Part shown: positions 59,987 to 64,000 of the stretch, piece by piece
Layout: every line of letters starts with the position of its first letter
Numbering within the stretch: position 1 is the stretch's first letter
Assembly: GCA_902602595.1 (NCBI GenBank)
Contig: CACKRJ010000001.1
Location: forward strand, 410,522 to 474,521
DNA: 64,000 nucleotides
Direction of reading: 5' to 3'
DNA from: an uncultured SAR86 cluster bacterium
GTDB taxonomy: Bacteria > Pseudomonadota > Gammaproteobacteria > Magnimaribacterales > D2472
Program-made: the position numbers and the translations under genes
Notes under the pieces: model-generated
What the model was told of the DNA's origin: nothing
What the model saw: the letters and a program-made list of their open reading frames with translations, nothing else
The model's database searches: none

Positions 59987-61344
59987 TAGCCTTCCAGAAA
60001 AAGATTTTCTATTTTTTCTTTATCAGTTTTTCCGAGAATAAAAACTATGATCCTATCATTTGGTTTTAGAAGTAAATCTTCTGAATGCATAAAAATATCT
60101 TCCCCTCTTATTACTGCTGCAATAACACAACCTTCTGGAAGAGGAAGTTCAGAAATAGGCTTATCAAAAAATCCTTTAGTAAATTTATTTTGATGAATTA
60201 TTCCTTCAATCGCCTCAGCACCGCTCTGCATTTTAAATATAACTTCTTGTGGAACATCACCTTTTGCAAGATGTTGTAAAACCATAGAGACGGTTAGTCT
60301 TTGCGGCGACAGAGCAATGTCAACAAAATTTTTAGGAAGGATGTTTATGTATGTGTAATTATTTACAATAATGATTGTTTTTTTGGCACCAAGTTTTTTT
60401 GCAAGAAAGGCTGACATAATGTTGGTTTCATCATCGTTCGTTAAAGCACAAAAAATGTCTATATTTTCTATATTCTCACTTTTAAGGAGTTCTTCATCAG
60501 ATCCGCCACCTTTTAATACAATTGTTCTGTTTAATTCCTTTGAAAGGAGCTCACACCTATCTTTATCTGGATCTATAATCTTAATTTTATAGTCCTCTTC
60601 TAGTGTTTTTGCTAATGTAAAACCTATTTTTCCGCCGCCTATTATCATTATTCTTGAGCTAGATGTGTCTTGTAGCCTCATTTCCTGCACAACACTATCG
60701 ATATCGTTTTCTGCGGCTAAGAAGTATATTTCATCATTTTCTTTTATTATTGTTTTGCCCTCTGGTATCAAGGGCTTCCCTTTTCTATATATTGCAGGAA
60801 CAAATGTATCAGTGTCTGGCATATCACTCTTTATGCTTTTAAGTTCTCTATTAACCAACATTCCGTCTTTTTTAGCTTTTACTGAAACTACTTTGAGGTA
60901 ACCATTTGCAAATGATTCAATTTGCTCCGCACCTGGATGCTTAATTAAATCAACAAGATGATCAGTAACCTCATTCTCAGGTCCAATAGCAATATCAATA
61001 TTTTTCTCGCCAAATGCCTCCAAAGAATTAAGGTAAGAAGAATCAGAAAGCCTACAAATTGTTTTTTTAACATTAAATTTAGATTTTGCAATTTGGCAGG
61101 AAGTAATATTGCATTCATCACTATTAGTTACAGCTAGCACAATAGTCTCTTGATCTGCTCCAGCCCTTTCAAGGGTATTAGGGTGGGAGGCATGACCAAT
61201 TTCCGTGGCTAAATCAAAATCTTCCTGAAGTCCTAAAAGTTTATCTTTATTTAGGTCGACTATACTAACTTCATATTCTTGCTTTGAAAGTGTAGATGCA
61301 AGGCTGCTTCCTACTCTTCCTGCACCCAGAATTAAAATTTTCAT
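59986..61344 (-). CDS. trkA: Trk potassium uptake regulatory protein
   Basis: 452 residues, two RCK modules: N1 G-A-G-R-V-G-S-S-L-A at 7-16 and N2 G-G-G-K-I-G-F-T-L-A near 236, each followed by a TrkA-C domain. NAD/ATP-binding gate of TrkH. Normal size. Confidence 0.96.
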   Translation of the reverse strand: MKILILGAGRVGSSLASTLSKQEYEVSIVDLNKDKLLGLQEDFDLATEIGHASHPNTLERAGADQETIVLAVTNSDECNITSCQIAKSKFNVKKTICRLSDSSYLNSLEAFGEKNIDIAIGPENEVTDHLVDLIKHPGAEQIESFANGYLKVVSVKAKKDGMLVNRELKSIKSDMPDTDTFVPAIYRKGKPLIPEGKTIIKENDEIYFLAAENDIDSVVQEMRLQDTSSSRIMIIGGGKIGFTLAKTLEEDYKIKIIDPDKDRCELLSKELNRTIVLKGGGSDEELLKSENIENIDIFCALTNDDETNIMSAFLAKKLGAKKTIIIVNNYTYINILPKNFVDIALSPQRLTVSMVLQHLAKGDVPQEVIFKMQSGAEAIEGIIHQNKFTKGFFDKPISELPLPEGCVIAAVIRGEDIFMHSEDLLLKPNDRIIVFILGKTDKEKIENLFLEG

Positions 61345-61396
61345 TGTTATAAATTAAACCTCTTTTTAGTTAATTGGAAGAACTGCAGAATTTAAA

Positions 61397-62317
61397 TTAT
61401 CCTTCAAAAAATTTAGCATATGAATTTGCAGCATCTATAGCGGGGATAATACGCTTTCCCGGAAACTGTAAGTGAGTGATAACTATCGCAGAATCTATTG
61501 TTTTTACGAGCAAACCACTAGATATAAATCTAAAACTATTGACTTTAAGGTCCGTATTGCCACCTTTATACTTCTCCAATCCATGGATCTTAATCACCGT
61601 ATTATTTTTTTCAAAATACAGACCTGGCCAGCCAATATAGGCCTTATGTTTTTGCATTATATCGGCGGTATTTTCTTTCTTAAATTCAACTTTGCCTGAC
61701 AATTTATTTATCTTTTTACAATAGTTTGCCTCAGAATCATTTTGTTCAGCAGGCAGAAGCTTTTTATGAAAAATATTATCGAGGTCTGCAGCAATATTTT
61801 TAATACATAAAGAAGTTAGTCTATTTTCAAGTTCTCTTTTATTTTCATCTCTTAAAATCTCTGTTTCATGAAAACAATAAACCGGCCCTTCATCCATGCC
61901 TTGAATCATCTTCATGAGCGAGACACCTGTTTTTTTATCACCATTTAATATTGCTGTCTGTATAGGAGAAGCTCCTCTATATTTTGGCAAAAGAGAAAAA
62001 TGGATATTTACCGGAGAAACCTTCGGACTCTTAAGCAACCAATCTGGCAATATTTTTCCGTAGGCTGAAACCAACAAGAAATCAAAATCTAAGAGCTCAA
62101 TTTCTTTTTTAAAGTATTTATCCAGAGATGCAGGTTTAAAAGTTGGGATCCTAAGTTTAAAAGCTTCTTTAGAAACAGGAGATGCTTCTTTGCCTTTTCC
62201 TCTATTTGATCTTTTATCAGGTTGACTTATTGCCCCAACAACCTTAAACCCTTCTTTAACAAGAGAGTTTAGTATTTGCGCAGATGATTCGGGGGAGCCA
62301 GCAAATAAAATTTTCAT
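61397..62317 (-). CDS. fmt: Methionyl-tRNA formyltransferase
   Basis: 306 residues. N-terminal F-A-G-S-P-E-S-S, catalytic H-F-S-L-L-P-K-Y-R-G-A-S-P-I-Q and the D-E-G-P-V region; C-terminal OB domain. Follows def by 18 bases, the usual def-fmt pair. Confidence 0.95.
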   Translation of the reverse strand: MKILFAGSPESSAQILNSLVKEGFKVVGAISQPDKRSNRGKGKEASPVSKEAFKLRIPTFKPASLDKYFKKEIELLDFDFLLVSAYGKILPDWLLKSPKVSPVNIHFSLLPKYRGASPIQTAILNGDKKTGVSLMKMIQGMDEGPVYCFHETEILRDENKRELENRLTSLCIKNIAADLDNIFHKKLLPAEQNDSEANYCKKINKLSGKVEFKKENTADIMQKHKAYIGWPGLYFEKNNTVIKIHGLEKYKGGNTDLKVNSFRFISSGLLVKTIDSAIVITHLQFPGKRIIPAIDAANSYAKFFEG

Positions 62318-62335
62318 ATTTTCTTATAAATTCTT

Positions 62336-62827
62336 TTATTTAGAAGCTTTCTTCCTGATCCTATCTCTTTTTAAAGGAGATAGATAATCAACCATTAACT
62401 TTCCTTCAAGATGATCAATCTCATGCTGGATGCAAACAGTTAATAATCCAGATGGCTCTGCTTCGTGAAAATTACCTTTTATATCTTGCCAAGATAGATA
62501 AATACTATCAGGCCTTGTAATCTCTTCGTTAACTCCAGGTACAGATAAGCAGCCCTCAGTAAAAGAAAGTAGACTTTTGTCGTTTAAAATCTTAAATTCA
62601 GGATTAATGAATATTTTAGGATCATTTTGCTCTTCAGAAAGATCCATAACTATAATTCTTTCATGAATATCAACTTGTGTTGCTGCAAGACCTATTCCCC
62701 CCTCTGCATACATGGTTTCAAGCATATCAGAAGTTATGTTTTCTAAACTTTTGTCGAATTTTTTAACTGGTACAGCAACTTGTCTTAATCTTGGGTCAGG
62801 AAATGTTAAAACTTTTAGTTTAGCCAT
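62336..62827 (-). CDS. def: Peptide deformylase
   Basis: Iron/zinc hydrolase removing formyl from nascent peptides. Motifs G-I-G-L-A-A-T-Q, E-G-C-L-S and H-E-I-D-H-L-E-G are all present. ATG at 62827 (163 residues) chosen; a GTG two codons upstream is possible. Confidence 0.96.
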   Translation of the reverse strand: MAKLKVLTFPDPRLRQVAVPVKKFDKSLENITSDMLETMYAEGGIGLAATQVDIHERIIVMDLSEEQNDPKIFINPEFKILNDKSLLSFTEGCLSVPGVNEEITRPDSIYLSWQDIKGNFHEAEPSGLLTVCIQHEIDHLEGKLMVDYLSPLKRDRIRKKASK

Positions 62828-62891
62828 ATACACATTATATGTTCATTCTTTATAATCAACATCTTTATTTGTACTTTTAGGGAGCTATTTT

Positions 62892-63386
62892 ATGTCCGAT
62901 AACATCTCAGTTTCAATATTTATGGGTTCTAAATCTGATTTACCAGTTGTTCAAGCTGCGTCAGACACTTTGAATGAATTTAATATACCTCATCGTATGT
63001 ATATACTTTCAGCACACAGAACTCCTGAAGAAGTTGTTAAAAAAGTTAAAGAATCCGAAGCAAAAGGCGCTAAAGTATTTATAGCCGCCGCAGGTATGGC
63101 CGCGCATTTAGCTGGAGCTATTGCTGCCCAAACGAAAAAACCAGTATTAGGTATTCCATTGGGCGGAGGTGATCTTGATGGAATGGATTCTTTGCTTGCA
63201 ACAGTTCAAATGCCTAAAGGAGTTCCTGTAGCAACATTTGCTATAGGAAAATCTGGAGCTATAAACGCAGCAATTTGTGCAGCACAAATAATAGGCACAA
63301 GTGATGAAGCGATGGCAAAAAAATTAGACGAATATAAGTTAAAAATGCATGCGGATGTCTTAGAAGCAAACAATTCTATTCAATAA
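62892..63386 (+). CDS. purE: N5-carboxyaminoimidazole ribonucleotide mutase
   Basis: 164 residues, purine synthesis. M-G-S-K-S-D-L-P, S-A-H-R-T-P-E and A-A-A-G-M-A-A-H-L are diagnostic of class I PurE. A GGGAG ribosome-binding site lies about seven bases before ATG. No purK follows; tsaC does. Confidence 0.97.
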   Translation: MSDNISVSIFMGSKSDLPVVQAASDTLNEFNIPHRMYILSAHRTPEEVVKKVKESEAKGAKVFIAAAGMAAHLAGAIAAQTKKPVLGIPLGGGDLDGMDSLLATVQMPKGVPVATFAIGKSGAINAAICAAQIIGTSDEAMAKKLDEYKLKMHADVLEANNSIQ

Positions 63387-63390
63387 AAAT

Positions 63391-63948
63391 TTGAATAAAA
63401 TTTTTAATCCAGAAGATGCCACCGAATGGTTAAACCAAGGAAAAATATTAATACATCCAACAGAAGGAGTATGGGGAATTGGCTGCGATGCTTTTAATCA
63501 ATCAGCAGTTGAAAAAGTAAATATTCTTAAGCAAAGAGACTCTTCTAAAAGTTTTATTTTGTTGGCTCCCTCCACACAAAAAGCTCTTCAATATTTTAAA
63601 CCGCTTTCTGAGCAACAAAATGAATTTGTTAGGAATCATTGGCCTGGACACATAACTATAATTTTTACTTCAACTGATAAAGTTCCAAGTTACTTGAAAG
63701 CTGAAAATAATAGCATTGCAATGAGAGTAAGCAATCACAAACCAATAATTAATTTGCTGTCTCTTTTTAATAATTTAATGGTTTCTACATCTGCCAATAT
63801 AAGTAATCTACCAACCCCTAAAAAGTTAGAAGATATAGCTGAAATCTTTTCAGATCCAGATGTTGCTTTTTATTATTTCGAAAATGGAAAATCAAAAAAA
63901 CCATCCTCTATAATTGATCTAAATACAATGGAATATATTCGTGAATAA
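63391..63948 (+). CDS. tsaC: Threonylcarbamoyl-AMP synthase (TsaC/YrdC)
   Basis: 185 residues; first step of t6A37 tRNA modification. H-P-T-E-G-V-W-G-I-G-C-D-A, K-Q-R-D-S-S-K-S-F-I-L-L, W-P-G-H-I-T-I-I-F and S-T-S-A-N-I-S are the YrdC-domain motifs. TTG start at 63391, four bases after purE. Confidence 0.93.
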   Translation: MNKIFNPEDATEWLNQGKILIHPTEGVWGIGCDAFNQSAVEKVNILKQRDSSKSFILLAPSTQKALQYFKPLSEQQNEFVRNHWPGHITIIFTSTDKVPSYLKAENNSIAMRVSNHKPIINLLSLFNNLMVSTSANISNLPTPKKLEDIAEIFSDPDVAFYYFENGKSKKPSSIIDLNTMEYIRE

Positions 63949-64000
63949 ACTCACAAATAAAGAATTGAAAAAACTAGAATCTCTTTTTACAAAGATTCAA
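63941..64000 (+). CDS. Start of a downstream gene (partial)
   Basis: GTG at 63941 overlaps the tsaC stop by eight bases and opens a frame of 20 codons to the window edge (N-K-L-T-N-K-E-L-K-K-L-E-S-L-F-T-K-I-Q). It could be the N-terminus of HemF, which often follows tsaC, but too little is present to decide. Confidence 0.4.
   Translation, partial: MNKLTNKELKKLESLFTKIQ

Overview
This is a 64 kb window from the origin region of an AT-rich, tightly packed gammaproteobacterial chromosome. The gene order rpmH-rnpA-yidD-yidC-mnmE-mnmG-rsmG-parA-parB-atpIBEFHAGDC-glmU-glmS, facing dnaA-dnaN-recF-gyrB, is the classical gammaproteobacterial origin arrangement. Low GC, many overlapping or abutting genes, frequent TTG/GTG starts, a short GyrB and enzymes such as nitronate monooxygenase and MAPEG suggest a streamlined marine lineage of the SAR86 kind. 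That assignment is inference; no 16S gene or marker phylogeny is available here.

Region 1-27.8 kb is a mixed housekeeping and metabolic stretch, mostly on the minus strand. It holds lipA (cut by the window edge) and lipB, an orphan TRAP-type binding lipoprotein, uvrD and a HexR-like RpiR regulator. A divergent pair follows: a prolyl 4-hydroxylase and a hydroxyproline-GlcNAc-transferase-like (GT60/PF11397) enzyme. Next come a MazG-type pyrophosphohydrolase, nitronate monooxygenase, hydrolases, a GNAT, a BI-1-like membrane protein, an M20 peptidase, a PlsC-like acyltransferase, a crotonase, an SMR transporter and a DUF3089 protein. After these are phosphatidylethanolamine synthesis (pssA, psd), an atypical NRAMP relative, methyltransferases, a sterol-desaturase family oxygenase, an MsrA-thioredoxin-MsrB fusion, a Met/His-rich outer-membrane protein with PepSY and MerC partners, and gloB.

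Region 27.8-32.2 kb, between gloB and glmS, is an accessory islet of AT-rich genes of mostly unknown function. Its key feature is three short copies (plus one weaker candidate) of the last five codons and stop of glmS (S/T-V-T-V-E-stop), all in glmS orientation and separated by small cargo modules. This looks like repeated site-specific insertion at the glmS 3' end. The islet also holds an orphan integrase-N-terminal-like protein with a C-terminal membrane anchor, whose gene and promoter carry a cluster of 9-bp ATGRGTACA repeats. A 14-residue peptide ORF with nine cysteines overlaps a terminator-like hairpin upstream of gloB.

Region 32.2-42.1 kb is glmS-glmU (UDP-GlcNAc synthesis) followed by the complete F1Fo ATP synthase operon. 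Region 42.2-49.9 kb carries parB-parA, rsmG, mnmG, mnmE, yidC, yidD, rnpA (no canonical start codon) and rpmH. All of these read away from the 177-bp rpmH/dnaA gap, which contains a perfect DnaA box and is the best oriC candidate.

Region 50-64 kb reads dnaA-dnaN-recF-gyrB on the plus strand, with a palindromic parS-like site at the recF 3' end that matches the parAB genes. Then come a PlsC acyltransferase, an alpha2-type glycyl-tRNA synthetase, an LpxL-type acyltransferase, trkH-trkA potassium uptake, fmt and def, purE, tsaC and the first codons of one more gene. No tRNA, rRNA, CRISPR array, insertion sequence or intact recombinase was seen.
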